Shown: positions 10,645 through 24,240 of the stretch, piece after piece
Position numbering within the stretch: position 1 is the first letter of the stretch
Layout of the letters: the number at the start of each line of letters is the position of its first letter
Assembly (NCBI GenBank): GCA_020284085.1
Contig: JACEVL010000031.1
Coordinates: 913,408 to 977,407, forward strand
Length of the DNA stretch: 64,000 nucleotides
Source of the DNA: Aporrectodea caliginosa
Lineage: Eukaryota > Annelida > Clitellata > Crassiclitellata > Lumbricidae
Direction of reading: 5' to 3'
The notes under the pieces: generated by a model
Databases searched by the model: none
Told to the model about the DNA's origin: nothing
The model's input: the letters and a program-made list of their open reading frames with translations, nothing else
Program-made: the position numbers and the translations under genes

Positions 10645-11761
10645 CCGGCAGAGAGCAAAGCCAGCAGAGGCGCTAATTAAATCTCACAAATTAAAACTCA
10701 CAAATTCCGTGGGTGTACTATGCGCGTTAAGATTTTCGAATGTTTGGACTGGGCCCCTTTACGTTTTTCAAGTCTCATTAACAGAACGGAACAAGCCACA
10801 TAGATACCTCAGTATGAACGAAACAAACTATATGAGGACCTGCTTTGAAGAAGGGCGTGTCGACATCAATCTCGACCACCACTATGCGACTAATCGTTCA
10901 TCGCTCAGCACTCAAAATCCGGTTGCATCCGGGAGGACCTCGTCTGGTACCTGGTCTCTTCGGTCAACCACAACAGTTTGTTACTCGGAAAATCGGTGTT
11001 TCAGCGACAACCTCATGTTGTCCTACTCCACCTTCGACGGTTCACATTTTGGCGGCCGATGAAAGAAAGGTCTCTGCATGCTTTGGCTAAGACCGTTCAG
11101 CCCACAAATTTCATGTATTTGTTGTAACAAATACTTTAAACATACTAAATAGTTTTACAGTAATGTTATAAAACCAGCTACTGAAATTATCAGTAAGTGT
11201 TAAAAAGAATAGGCCTACAGTATATAATTATTAGAAAATATTGTTCAATATTACTGCACACAATAAAACAATTTTTATACAAGACATACAGAAATTCTAT
11301 GGAATGCATGTGACACAAGAGTAAAAAAACACTCACTTCCTTGAAGGTTTTTCGGGCAATATCCTTTTTTACTGGATCGAAGTTTTCCAAGTCAGCAAAT
11401 TTCACTGCCATGCCGTCAAAATCTTCCCCACTTATGACGCCATCTTCGTTGAAATCTAATCTCCGGAAGTACGTTTTCATTTTCCGGTTATAGAGGTTAC
11501 TCAACCCGGGATTTCCCAGACTGAACTGAGCACTTGTAGTTTCAACTGAATCACATGCTGGAATGTAAATAATGTTTGAACTAGTTGAAAAACTTTGCTA
11601 CAAGAAAGACGACGATGTCGTTGTAAGTAATTCATGACTTACTGCAATTATTACTCCTTGAGATCAAACTTGGACTCACCTGCTTTGGGCAAATCGATGT
11701 ATTCAATTGCTGCAATGAGCAACAAATGACTCAGAAACAAACTGTTCCATGTCGGCCACAT
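6947..11761 (-). CDS. SCP: SCP-A: secreted sarcoplasmic calcium-binding-like EF-hand protein
   Basis: Three coding exons: 11761-11680, 11557-11337 and 7312-6947 (82, 221 and 366 nt), with GT-AG junctions in phases 1 and 0, giving 222 residues. Exon 1 encodes a signal-like start, MWPTWNSLFLSHLLLIAAIE. Exon 2 carries the SCP landmark KMKTYFRRLDFNEDGVISGE, whose EF-hand 1 loop has Asp at position 12 as in Nereis SCP. Exon 3 carries the other EF regions and ends MFGLLV, matching the family terminus. EF-hand 4 (DADHDKRISETE) looks competent; EF-hand 3 starts with Lys instead of Asp and is probably weak. SCPs buffer calcium in cytosol, so the predicted signal peptide is unusual. A 5'UTR intron ends at 11774 with an AG acceptor. 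Splicing is inferred, not shown by transcripts. Confidence 0.88.
7500..7960 (+). pseudogene. LINE reverse transcriptase C-terminus, in SCP-A intron
   Basis: The translation contains RSSDRHDLFVPQIGTTLVQT, then RSFATSGPALWNSH and LLKAYFISR. These are the C-terminal motifs of a CR1/L2-type reverse transcriptase. The same family occurs on the opposite strand at 8000-8620, so two 3' ends meet tail to tail. It ends near a CATTTACAAAGCGCTTCTC motif that recurs at about 16430. Confidence 0.75.
8000..8625 (-). pseudogene. LINE reverse transcriptase C-terminus (opposite orientation)
   Basis: On the minus strand, about 8600 downwards encodes, with frameshifts, ALTFTEHISKLIRSSYFQLR, then VHAFVCSRIDYCNSL, SKLMAEQLHWLSL, RSSDRLDLFVPRVRTTLAQS and RSFACIGPCLWNGHHPS. 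This is the thumb and C-terminal domain of the same LINE family as 7500-7960. Several frame changes and a premature end make it non-functional. Confidence 0.82.
8864..10579. mobile_element. Decayed hAT-like element with long terminal inverted repeats
   Basis: The ends are TAGACTGGTCCA and TTGGACCAGTCTA. They are flanked by ATATATAC on both sides (8856-8863 and 10580-10587), an 8-bp target duplication. The inverted similarity extends about 160 bp inwards (GGGCAGCCTTGTGGAGCA pairs with TGCTCCACAAGGCTGCCC). On the minus strand near 9420-9250 a decayed reading frame gives VVNDCAERGVALI and, in another frame, TKDESQKQYLLQLVSSHR. I recall this pair of motifs from an uncharacterised transposon-associated invertebrate family. 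No intact frame remains. It lies in the large SCP-A intron. Confidence 0.7.
10613..10640. repeat. (TA)n microsatellite
   Basis: About 14 AT units. The following 10641-11100 contains an open but unrecognised frame that I do not call a gene. Confidence 0.9.
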
Positions 11762-12095
11762 ATCGATGAATATCTATAAAATATAAATTCAAATATCACT
11801 TCAATTCATATGAAACAGGGAAAATATCTATGATTTATGAGCGACCATGGGAGTTTTTGTAATTTTACAATGGCAACATTTGGAATCTATTATTTTTCGG
11901 ATAACTTGTGTAGGCTACTTTGACTTTCAGTATCTTTCCGAGAAGAAAGTCTGTTTTAACATGGTAATTTTACTCAATAGAATACTTGAACTGCATTATG
12001 CAGAACGAGAACGTTAGCGTCGGCGAGTCATACCTCAGTGTATCAAAATCAATGTCTGTAACGTCTGATCGAGCGCAATGACTAAGTTGTCTGTT
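11762..12095 (-). other. Predicted 5' untranslated exon and first intron of SCP-A
   Basis: Upstream of the ATG there is an acceptor (TTATATTTTATAG, ending at 11774). A plausible donor CTGAG/GTATGA has its exon end at 12034. SCP-B has an equivalent acceptor immediately before its ATG (TTTTAATCTGCAG, exon from about 23237). The intron sequences of the two genes are still alignable (CAACATTTGGAATCTATT versus CAATATTTGGAATCCATT). Confidence 0.5.
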
Positions 12096-12114
12096 CTCTC
12101 TCCTCCTATCGCGT

Positions 12115-12127
12115 CCTTTTATTTATA
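12115..12127 (-). promoter_or_regulatory. TATA-box candidate of SCP-A
   Basis: The minus strand reads TATAAATAAAAGG about 35 bp upstream of the inferred start of the untranslated exon. The position fits a core promoter, but no transcript evidence is available and the region is AT-rich. Confidence 0.4.
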
Positions 12128-12130
12128 TTG

Positions 12131-13125
12131 TTTCGATATGCTCAGAGTCACGTGATGGTTTCTGATTGGTCTTTATTTTTAAAATGCAAACATGGATCTC
12201 TATCCAAAGTGATGCTGCCAATCATAGCCAGTGGGCTGGGTTCATTGAATGGCGTGGCTTTCCTACGAACTTACTAGAAGCACTACCCAGTGCTATTATC
12301 TTGAGGGCTGCATTTTGTACGCTCTTTCGAGGCGTAGGCCTACCCTGGCGAAAAGGCGTGGTTGCCAATGCACCAATTAGACCAGCGTTTCCAACGCATT
12401 GCATCGCATTTCAAGGAACTTGGTAAAACCTTCATTTCTTCACGTGAATCATTTTGTTTAAAAGCTGCTTTTATAAAAAAAGAATCAGTTATTCATAATA
12501 TTATTGTCTTATTAACTAAACCTATCTGTTATTGATCTGTTTCGCATTAGCTATAGGCTACGTATATCAGAATGTTTTGTTTACTTCGGGATTTCGTCAA
12601 AAAGCATGTCAGATCAGAATTGTTTCGCATCAAAAAGACATTGGGAAGCACTGAGCAAAACGCATTTCTTGATATCATATAAATATCATGCGATTCTCGG
12701 TATCAACCCGAGATACTTGAGCTATTCTCCTGATAATCCAGACTGAAGTTCTCTATAGTTCTTTATAGCCTATTCCAAATATTGACAATATTGTTTGCCT
12801 ACCAAACAGCACGCCCTAACTTCTCGTATTTCCATCACAACTCAGTCTACTTCTGTAGCGCCTAGGTGCCTAGAGTAACCTGTAATACAGTAGAGCAGTT
12901 CACTGACTCATGAATCCTTATCTATTCAAATCAACAGTGTGCTATCTATTTTATTAATATTGGCTGAATACGACTATATAGAATTTATTGCATCGAGCAA
13001 TCGATGAATGTAAAAAACTCTATGGCAAAATTGCTTTTATTAAATAAATTCAAACAACAACAGTGAAAATAACATCGGCGATATTAAAATAATGATTAAT
13101 ACCTAGTAAGATAAAGATTCTATCT
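12131..13125. other. No gene seen
   Basis: No supported gene. 12220-12425 is locally GC-richer and open on both strands, but its product is unrecognised. Confidence 0.4.
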
Positions 13126-13970
<845 letters not shown>

Positions 13971-14077
13971 ATCAGAGTTCTAGGGCCCCATTGTACCAAG
14001 GCATGCGACAGCGTTGAATCGCTGGACAGTAACAGAGATCTTTTGAAAAAGGAAGAAGGTTTCTTGTGGATCTTCCG

Positions 14078-14121
<44 letters not shown>

Positions 14122-14640
14122 AGCATGTAACAGGGGTAAAGTGTAAAATGCATGGGGAAAATTTCCACTTAAAGCGTAATATTTTGTATGGTGTAATAAT
14201 AAGAGGACACCTTTCATTTGACGTATCTTAAAAAATAGTAGCACTGTTGCGTTGTACTTAGGACTCGGTATATGGCTTCTCTGTCGACCAATGAAGAGCT
14301 TTGGACAATATATTAACGATCGGGTATCGTATGTAATTTGTGTCTATGGTTGAAAATTTCACCAATTATTATTTAGTATTTAGAAATAACCACTTATAAT
14401 GAAATAAACTTTTAATGTGTAATAAATAATAATAAATTAAAATTGAAAAGTGTAATTTCGTTTTGTTATGTTATTCAAAATAAATATATTTGAACAAATA
14501 ATTTATGTTGTTTTTGTGACATATATAAAGCAATTGTTTTTGGCTCTCTGCTATCACTTTAATATATTATTGACTATATTATATTAATAGTAAGAAATTA
14601 CACTTTTCAGGGTGTTTTACTACAATTACACTTTACCCCC
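13971..14640. other. Sequence between microsatellites, no gene seen
   Basis: It holds a short ATT run at 14080-14120. An approximate inverted relation exists between GTAACAGGGGTAAAGTGTAA (14127) and TTACACTTTACCCCCTTG (14626), enclosing about 500 bp, so a small TE is possible. No coding sequence is seen. Confidence 0.4.
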
Positions 14641-14951
14641 TTGATAGCATTCTTATTATTATTATTATTATTATTTTATTTTTTTTTTTTGCCCCGAGGT
14701 AAACATGATCCTTCAGGGACTTCAATATTAATTAAAATGATAAAAGTCTGGAACGGTTAGAACTCCTCTGGCTCGGGCAAGCCCGCCAAATAACGTCATT
14801 ATTATTATATTATTATTATTATTATTATTATTCCTTGCTCTGGTCAATGAACTCAAAACGCTGTTAAGCCATAGGATTTCGAGGTACAATCACTTTTGTC
14901 GCTGATGACAAAGCCAAATATTTTGATAATAATAATAATTATTATTCTCAT

Positions 14952-14982
<31 letters not shown>

Positions 14983-15087
14983 ATCATCATCATCATCATC
15001 ATCATCTTCATCATCATCATCATCATCATCATCATCGCCACCATCATTATTTATTATTGTTGTTGTTATTATTGTTATTATTATTAA

Positions 15088-15126
<39 letters not shown>

Positions 15127-15127
15127 A

Positions 15128-15176
<49 letters not shown>

Positions 15177-15180
15177 GGCC

Positions 15181-15220
<40 letters not shown>

Positions 15221-15366
15221 CTTGCTCTGGTCAATGAACTCAAAACGCTGTTAAGCCATAGGATTTCGAGGTACAATCACTTTTGTCGCTGATGACAAAG
15301 CCAAATATTTTGATAATAATAATAATTATTATTCTCATCATCATCATCATCATGAAGCAGCAGCAA

Positions 15367-15465
<99 letters not shown>

Positions 15466-15515
15466 TATTATTATCATTGTTGTTGTTATTGTTATTATTA
15501 TTATTATTATTATTA

Positions 15516-15610
<95 letters not shown>

Positions 15611-15640
15611 CATTATTATTCCTTGCTCTGGTCAATGAAC
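14641..15640. repeat. Higher-order tandem repeat containing triplet microsatellites
   Basis: The landmark CCTTGCTCTGGTCAATGAAC occurs at about 14832, 15220 and 15621. After the first two it is followed by GCCATAGGATTTCGAGGTAC and a triplet array of variable length (ATA, ATC, ATT). The unit is therefore about 390-400 bp, a fixed 110-bp core plus a changing triplet run. A further core is at 13495. Confidence 0.9.
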
Positions 15641-16016
15641 TCAAAACGCACGCCTTTCCTTCGCAGCACCCACCTGCCTCAGTCTCTTTCATTATAATAT
15701 TGATTTATTGTCTTCAATTAAAAATTTTGTGCTTTATTAGGAAACCTGCGGATGTATTGTTACGCTTATCTTCGTCACTATAACACAAACTGTGTCATGT
15801 ACTGTTTTAATTTTGTTTTATTAAATAACAATTGGAACCGTAGCGTCGGCTTTCTATCAGATAACGGGATAATTTTCAATATTTTATTATTAATTGGAAC
15901 CTTATCGTCGGTTTTCTATAAGATAAAGTGGTCATTAGCAATACTATGGCCATAATTATGTATAACTTAGGTGTGAAAGAAAAATACATATGACAATCGT
16001 AAATTCCAAATTTCTA
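15641..16016. other. No gene seen
   Basis: AT-rich sequence. The pair GGAACCGTAGCGTCGG (15835) and GGAACCTTATCGTCGG (15896), each followed by a TTTCTAT-AGATAA sequence, is a short 61-bp direct repeat. Confidence 0.4.
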
Positions 16017-16350
16017 TAGCGCTACTCTCAGGCTAGCCGCAGGGCACCAGTTTGTTTACAAACGCTTCGTCATATCAGAGATGCCAAGTGAAGTTTCGAG
16101 TCCGGTTGCCAGAGAGACAAGAGGAAGGCGGTAGAGGAGCTGCTGAGTAGGATTTCGTTGACGACGAAAACTTTGGAAGATGGTTGCTTGGATGGAATGA
16201 CGTGTCATCAAACTGACTGCGGTCTCGATTAAACTTAAAATATTTTGCAGCCAGTGAATTATTTTTGGTTCAATCTAATAACTGCTGGTGCCCTGCCCTT
16301 GGCTTTCTAGTGGCGCTTTAGAAGTTTGGAGATTACGATTACGATTACGA
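16017..16350. repeat. Inverted pair of SINE-like ends with GATTAC tail
   Basis: 16017-16052 (AGCGCTACTCTCAGGCTAGC, then CGCAGGGCACCAG) is roughly inverted at 16287-16322 (CTGGTGCCCTGCCC ... GTGGCGCTTT). The second copy leads into a GATTACGATTACGATTACG tail. Similar ends occur at 44790-44850 and 58345-58430 (TTGAGTAGCGCTTTAG then GAGATTACGATTACG). Confidence 0.5.
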
Positions 16351-16649
16351 TCAATATGTGACAGAGAGGAGTTATTGGGTGTAGCGATGTAGAGTGATTA
16401 AAGATCCGTTGATTGTTCTGTATTTTATCATTTATAAAGCGCTTCTCGTAGCATAGGCCTGACTCGAAGCTTTGTGAAAACAGCAAGCAATATAGATATG
16501 ATAGATGATATCTTTCACATCCATCTTGCTTGGTCTAGATATTAGTTCTTTTATTACTATATTATCGTAATAAAACACTAATATCTAGTATTCTGTCATC
16601 ATAATTTATGTATATTGTGTTTATTCAATGATGAGTAGCTTTTTAATTT

Positions 16650-16940
16650 GGATGGATGTGTCCGATGATAAGTAGATTTTTTCCCAGGCAAGAGAACACA
16701 ATTTGGCGCCAAACAAGCATTTCGAAAGGCGATAGTAGTATTCTCAGCGGATATGCAACTGCAACTATAATAATAATAATAATAATAATAATCACAAGTT
16801 ATGTTGCATCGTAGTCAACTTCCTATGTGCTTTAAGTAAATCGCATTAATTTATTGGAAATTTATTAATGCGCCGCCTGAGAACAGACTAATCAGGGAGC
16901 TCTTTGTTTGTGGCTTTATGATATTGACTGTAGGTCTCTA
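16650..16940. repeat. Duplicated SCP 3'-flank fragment
   Basis: Aligns with 17705-18000: both have GTAGATTTT, AGAACACAAT, GCATTTCGA, CACAAGTTATG, GCGCCGC and CTAATCAGGG-CTCTTT in the same order. It also resembles 6110-6200 behind SCP-A. It suggests that a further SCP-linked segment once existed here. Confidence 0.55.
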
Positions 16941-17700
16941 TCTCTTGCTATTTCCTTCCAATATCGTCTAATGCACCTGTCTCAGTATGAACACCGCAAC
17001 CATTGTACCTCTCCTCGGTCTGAAACCAAACATGTAGCTCGACCCGCTCTCTAACACGCCTCTCGATCACCTTTTCATGCTCCTTTAGTCCAATCTCCAA
17101 CAGTTTGAATCCTCTGTTATTCCCACCAAAGTTCGACCGTACGTACGGAACGTACGCTATTTTTTCTGCTGAAATGCGTACCGTACGCGTACGCTATTTT
17201 TTGGCTAAATTAATAAATAGCGTACGCTAATTTTTATATTTTTTATTATAGAATTAACAAGGAATAACAAAATTACAAATTAAAGAATGGAAAATTATAC
17301 AAAATAAAAACAAAATAATAATTTACCTCTTCGCTGAAACGGAACTACAAATAAGAACTGTAAAGTGACGTAATAACGACGAGAAAAAACGACGAGAAAA
17401 TGAGGAGACAAAATGTGACGTCACGAGAAGCAACTAATATTAAAGGCTGCTCATACGTACGGAATACGAACGTACCGTACGCGTACGCTATTATTTTTAG
17501 TAAATTACGTACCGTACGCGTACGCTATTTTCTGCTGTAACGTACGGTCGAACTTTGATTCCCACATTGCATCACATCCACTTTTTGATTGTATAATGCC
17601 AGTATTTTGCCCTCCTTTAAATCCTATGGCCGCCTGTCATGTTTCATGAAGTCATTTAGAATGACGTGTGACCACTGACCAGTCAATCCTATCATGCACT
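16941..17700 (-). pseudogene. RTE-type LINE reverse transcriptase fragment split by a MITE
   Basis: On the minus strand, 17615-17558 gives KVDVMQCGN. After the MITE is removed it continues NRGFKLLEIGLKEHEKVIER, then RVRERV, and in another frame FGFRPRRGTMVAVFILRQVH. This is the CGNYRGI...LL...QFGFRPGRGT block of RTE-like reverse transcriptases. Stops and frameshifts show decay. Confidence 0.75.
17127..17557. mobile_element. hAT-type MITE rich in GTACGC motifs
   Basis: 431 bp. The ends are CAAAGTTCGACCGTACG and CGTACGGTCGAACTTTG, a 17-bp perfect inverted repeat. The flanks ATTCCCAC (17119-17126 and 17558-17565) are an 8-bp target duplication. Both subterminal regions carry repeated CGTACCGTACGCGTACGCTA blocks. 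There is no coding capacity. It is inserted within the RTE reverse transcriptase between the CGN and NRG codons. Confidence 0.93.
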
Positions 17701-17704
17701 GAAT

Positions 17705-18447
17705 ATAGATGTGTCTGAAAACAAGTAGATTTTATCATCCGGACAACTCATCTGATTTGTCACAGGGAACAGAACACAATGGCACAAAAACAATGCATTT
17801 CGAGGGACGATATTAATATTTTAAACAAGTCCAGTTGCAATTTTAATTATGACCACAAGTTATGCAGCATCGCAAACTACTTCATATGCGCGTTAATCAA
17901 GTGATTGTAAATATAATTGAAAATTTACTAAAGCGCCGCTTGAAGAGCGAACTAATCAGGGCACTCTTTTCTTGAGGCTTTATGATGTTAACTGCTATTA
18001 AGAACTGGAATAAGCAAAACCCTGCACAGAAAACTAGAAGAGTCATGCGGGTGCGTGTTCGACTTCGTGTATCAACCCTAAGCGAGTATAATTCGGTAGA
18101 GACGTAAACTGGGACATAATAGGGCAAGTCCTGCCCCAGTGCCCCATGCGTATCAACGATCTGGGGAATCGTCTGTTACCTGCTAATGGCCTAAGACAAG
18201 GAAATGAGCTCCTCCTCTGTGTCCATTCTGGAAAAACATTGAATCTTAGTTGTGTTGCGGACAGAGTCACTGAAGGTTCACATGCCATATTTTCAAATCA
18301 GAATTCTTCCAAGCAATTTATCTCATCTTTGCAAGAAACTTGTAGTCATCTCGGTTTGCTTTGAGGTATGCATATTTGTTATGTGATTTGAGGTCAGTGA
18401 GAGGCTACACAATTATGGGTGCTAAATTTTTTATTAGAGATGTACAT
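17705..18447. repeat. SCP-B 3' flank, duplicated
   Basis: Continues the SCP-B 3' flank beyond the hAT insertion. 17960-18050 matches 6110-6200 behind SCP-A (GATGTTAACTGCTATTAAG). 18400-18447 matches 6680-6728 (GGCTACACAATTATGGGTGC versus GACTACAATAATATTTAGTG). No gene was recognised. Confidence 0.5.
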
Positions 18448-20673
18448 TAGGGTGGAGTGAGAAAAAAAATTCTTTCCTTTTTATAAGCTAGACTATTAAA
18501 AATGTGCCAAATGTCCATAGTAACAATCCTGCCAAATGATATTATTTTCTGACAACTGCTTGATCGCCCTTCGCCCAATTGAAATAATTGGCATTGTAAC
18601 CATTTAAGTGGGCATTTAAATGAAGCATTTCGACGATGCTAAAGGTAGGTTTGATTTACATATGTGACACAGTTTAACAGAACCATCCAATAGCATAATA
18701 AAAGTATTATTTAGAAAGTAAAACGATTGCGCTACAAGAAATAAAGCTTGCGATCGAACCGGAGTCTCGGATAGATCGGCTGCTGTATTAGCAACATCAG
18801 TTCTGCATGATCTTGGTCTCGTGTCGCCGATCGACCGATCTAAAGTAATCGATCGAAGCAAGATCCACCGAGAACGCAGCAAAACTCGTAAGGAACTTCA
18901 GCAGAATGATGACTACATTGACCAGTTCGACCACACTCACACTGGCATGGAGGGAGTATTCTTTGATGGCCACAAGGATCGAACTTTGACACAAGTTCTC
19001 GGCGACGACAACAAGTACCACAGAAAAACCCTCACGGAAGAACACATAAGCATCATCGCAGAGCCGGGTTCTTCATACTTCAGCCACACGACTGCGCCAT
19101 CAGGCTCCAGCAAAGACATAGCTGAGTCATTAGTCGCTAGTTTGAAAGAGCGGAATGCGAAGACAGAGAACATTAAAGTTGTAGGGTGTGACGGCACAAA
19201 CGTGAACACGGGACACATAGCGGGCGTTATCCGGCGACTGGAAGAAACCTTCCAGCATCCTCTGCAGTGGCTGGTATGTCTGCTCCATGCCAATGAGCTG
19301 CCCCTGCGCCATCTATTTCAGGCACTCGACGGCGTGACTACAGGCTCGCGCGGATTCTCTGGAGCTATTGGAAAGCGGCTAGTGACGTGTAGGGAACAGC
19401 CTGTCTCTTCATTTGCACCAGTACAACTGACCGAGCAACTGTCCAGTGTGGACCCGAAGGAGTTGAGCACAGATCAGCGCTATCTATTGGAAATGTGCAA
19501 TAGTATCAGCAAAGGTGAATGTAGCGTCGATCTGGCAATGCGAAACCCTGGTTGCCTGAATCACTCACGATGGCTAACGACAGCCAATAGAATCCTCCGA
19601 TTATATGTCAGCGACATGGAACCGTCACAGAATCTGAAAACGGTGGTGACGTTCATCATTCGCGTATATGCTCCAACGTGGTTCGCCATAAAAGCCCAGT
19701 CGTCATGCAAAGATGGAGCTAGGCACCTTCACCAGATGCTCGTCAAGTCACGATACCTCAGCTCTAAGCACAAGAAGATCGTCGACCCCGTCATTCATCG
19801 CAACGCATACTTCGCTCACCCGGAGAATCTCCTCTTAGCCATGATGACGGACCATCGACCACACATACGTGAGCTGGGTCTGCGACGAGTGATGAAGGCC
19901 AGAGCTGAAGCACATCCCAATGGACAAATACGGAGGTTCAAGGTTCCCGCAAAACTCAACTTCAACGCCGTGGAATACTTCGAATGATCGACTGGGCAGT
20001 CTGCCCTATCTCGGAGCCTCCCGTAATCAAGGCAATGACAGACACTGAGCTCAGGGATCTCATCACGACGGAGGTGACTCCAACAGTCACCTTCCCAAAA
20101 TTCCCCAGCCACACGCAGGCTGTGGAAAGACACGTGAAGCTGGTGACCGAGGCGGCGATAGCTGTTTGTGGGCAGAAATCGCGAGAAGGCTTCATCCATG
20201 CACGCGTCGCTTCTCGACAGCTAATGCCGACGTTCGAGTCAAAACGTGACTTCTCTCACTTCACCTTGTAACTGTTTGTGACTTTGAAATCAAAGATACT
20301 GTAATAATCAAGGCATCTGATTGCATTAAGATGACTATTGACTAGTTGACTACCTTACCTAGACTGTGGACTCGGAGTGTGGACTCTAGTGTAGACTAGA
20401 GTGTAGACTGTAGTGTAGACTGTAGACTTGTGTAGAGTGTAGACTGTAGAGTGTAGACTGTAGACTCTGTGTAGAGTGTAGACACTAATCTACCTATATC
20501 GTTCTGATGTCGCTTAGTATTGCAAAATAAAAAGTTGCGAAGGGCGATCAAAACATTAATCAAAAATCTTGTAATTTTTACACAGTGTTCTATTGATCTA
20601 TTGGCACCTTTTGACATATCTAGCTAATTGAAATTCAGAAAAAATTTTTTTTTGCCATTTTCACTCCACCCTA
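18448..20673 (+). mobile_element. hAT transposon, 2226 bp, nearly intact
   Basis: The ends are TAGGGTGGAGTGA and TCACTCCACCCTA, perfect 13-bp inverted repeats. The flanks ATGTACAT (18440-18447 and 20674-20681) are an 8-bp target duplication. The TAGGG start fits the hAT YARNG terminus. It carries one long transposase-like frame and, at 20375-20490, a GTGTAGACT minisatellite. It is inserted in the 3' flank of SCP-B. SCP-A keeps the unoccupied equivalent (AAGTACAT at about 6721). Confidence 0.93.
18747..20271 (+). pseudogene. hAT-like transposase with one frame disruption
   Basis: The frame is open from about 18722. CDRTGVSDRSAAVLATSVL is followed by VIDRSKIHRERSKTRKELQ. A probable catalytic region has VVGCDGTNVNTGHIAGVIRR, and then LVCLLHANELPLRHLFQALD, CLNHSRWLTTANRILRLYV and IVDPVIHRNAYFAHPENLLL. 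The first frame ends in a stop at 19985-19987. The protein resumes in another frame from 19984 (MIDWAVCPISEPP) and ends with SHTQAVERHVKLVTEA and SRQLMPTFESKRDF at 20271. I recall these motifs from a widespread uncharacterised transposase family of invertebrates. One indel therefore separates this copy from an intact product of about 490 residues. A small upstream exon (ATGAAGCATTTCGACGATGC from 18620, then donor GTAGGT) is possible. Confidence 0.8.
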
Positions 20674-20853
20674 ATGTACATTGCGTTCGAGGTACATCAG
20701 ACAAAGTTATTCACGTAGATAGAGCGTTTTGTCTTTAATTTTTCGGCACGACAGTTTTCAGTTTTCAAGTTTGGGTGTTATTAAGTACGCAGATTTTTCT
20801 GAACAGAAAATCGAAGGAAACACAGTTCTGTCTGGTGCATCTGGATGAAGAAC

Positions 20854-23223
<2,370 letters not shown>

Positions 23224-23374
23224 AGTGATGTTTAACTGCAGATTAAAAGAAAGTCAACTATCACTTAAATTCATTTTACCCAGTGAAATTATTGAAGATT
23301 ATTGCATGTAGTTCGATTAGTGGCGACGATAACCTGTTTAATCCTACAATTACAATATTTGGAATCCATTCTCT

Positions 23375-23860
23375 CTTGGATTGCTTTGATTTAAGCGCTC
23401 CACCACACTTGCACAACTTCTGTAATCTTCCTCTTACAATGGGGGAAAGAGAACGCATGACTGTACTGATTAGAAAACTTATGCGCCAGAGATATTTACC
23501 TACTTGTACCCCTATCATTGAAGAGTTGTGTGCTAAAACAGACGAAGCTCTCTTCTCCGCGGTGTTGTCGGATCCTGGACATGTCCTACACGGATTGCTC
23601 CCTCTATCCGCGAAACTCCCTAAGACCTCGTTCGCACAATCGTACCATTCCGCAATCTGACCCTCTTACTAGGAAGGGATTTATCATCAGGATGCTATAC
23701 AATTATTAATTATCTTTCACTAGTATTTAGCTTTTAACACATTATTATTAATAATATTTTTACTTCGATGTTTGATCGTTATCATTGCATAACAGTTGTC
23801 CCATTGTGCGTTTGTAAATGGTGTATTAAAGACCATACTTACTTACTTACTTACTTAATT
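23375..23860 (+). pseudogene. LINE reverse transcriptase C-terminus with ACTT tail
   Basis: The translation contains MGERERMTVLIRKLMRQRYL, then EELCAKTDEALFSAVLSDPG and HVLHGLLPL. This corresponds to RFTNRLRRAGFLPQ ... RADDALFKAIKSEPKHVLRR in the fragment at 29313-29970. It ends in a (CTTA)n run at 23838-23860. It disrupts the region upstream of SCP-B, where its 5' untranslated exon would be expected. Confidence 0.75.
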
Positions 23861-24240
23861 ACATTTATTGGCTTTGCCTGAGGACCTGTGTACGTAAGTG
23901 GTTGAGGCATGGACTGATGCGCACGGTTGGCTTCGAATGAAACACATAACGTTCAAGCACCGAAAATAATGTCATATTGAAACTCTTTAGGTCTTTCACG
24001 TCGGTGTTCTTTCATAGAGTAGGCCTATAAGTTATTCGCAAGTAATACTGCGAAGTAGGCCTATACGAACATTTTTATGAAAGTCATATAAAGTTCACTG
24101 TCTTCAAATGCATACATGTTTACCCTATGTCTAGTCCTTAAATAAACTCTAAAAAATCTATAATAGCGAACTTCATTTAAGTTTGTAGTTGCACTTACGT
24201 GTGTTGTGTTCACTGGTTTTATATATATATATAATATATA
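23861..24240. other. No gene seen
   Basis: Contains two TAGGCCTATA motifs and a fragment (CGAACATTTTTATGAAAGTC to CTTAAATAAACTC) related to the DNA around the 57-bp satellite at 1.1 kb. Confidence 0.4.

Noticed and set aside
10607..11090. 151-codon frame after a TA repeat in the SCP-A intron
   Set aside because: No recognisable motif, a second overlapping frame in the same strand, and an Ile-Tyr start produced by the microsatellite.
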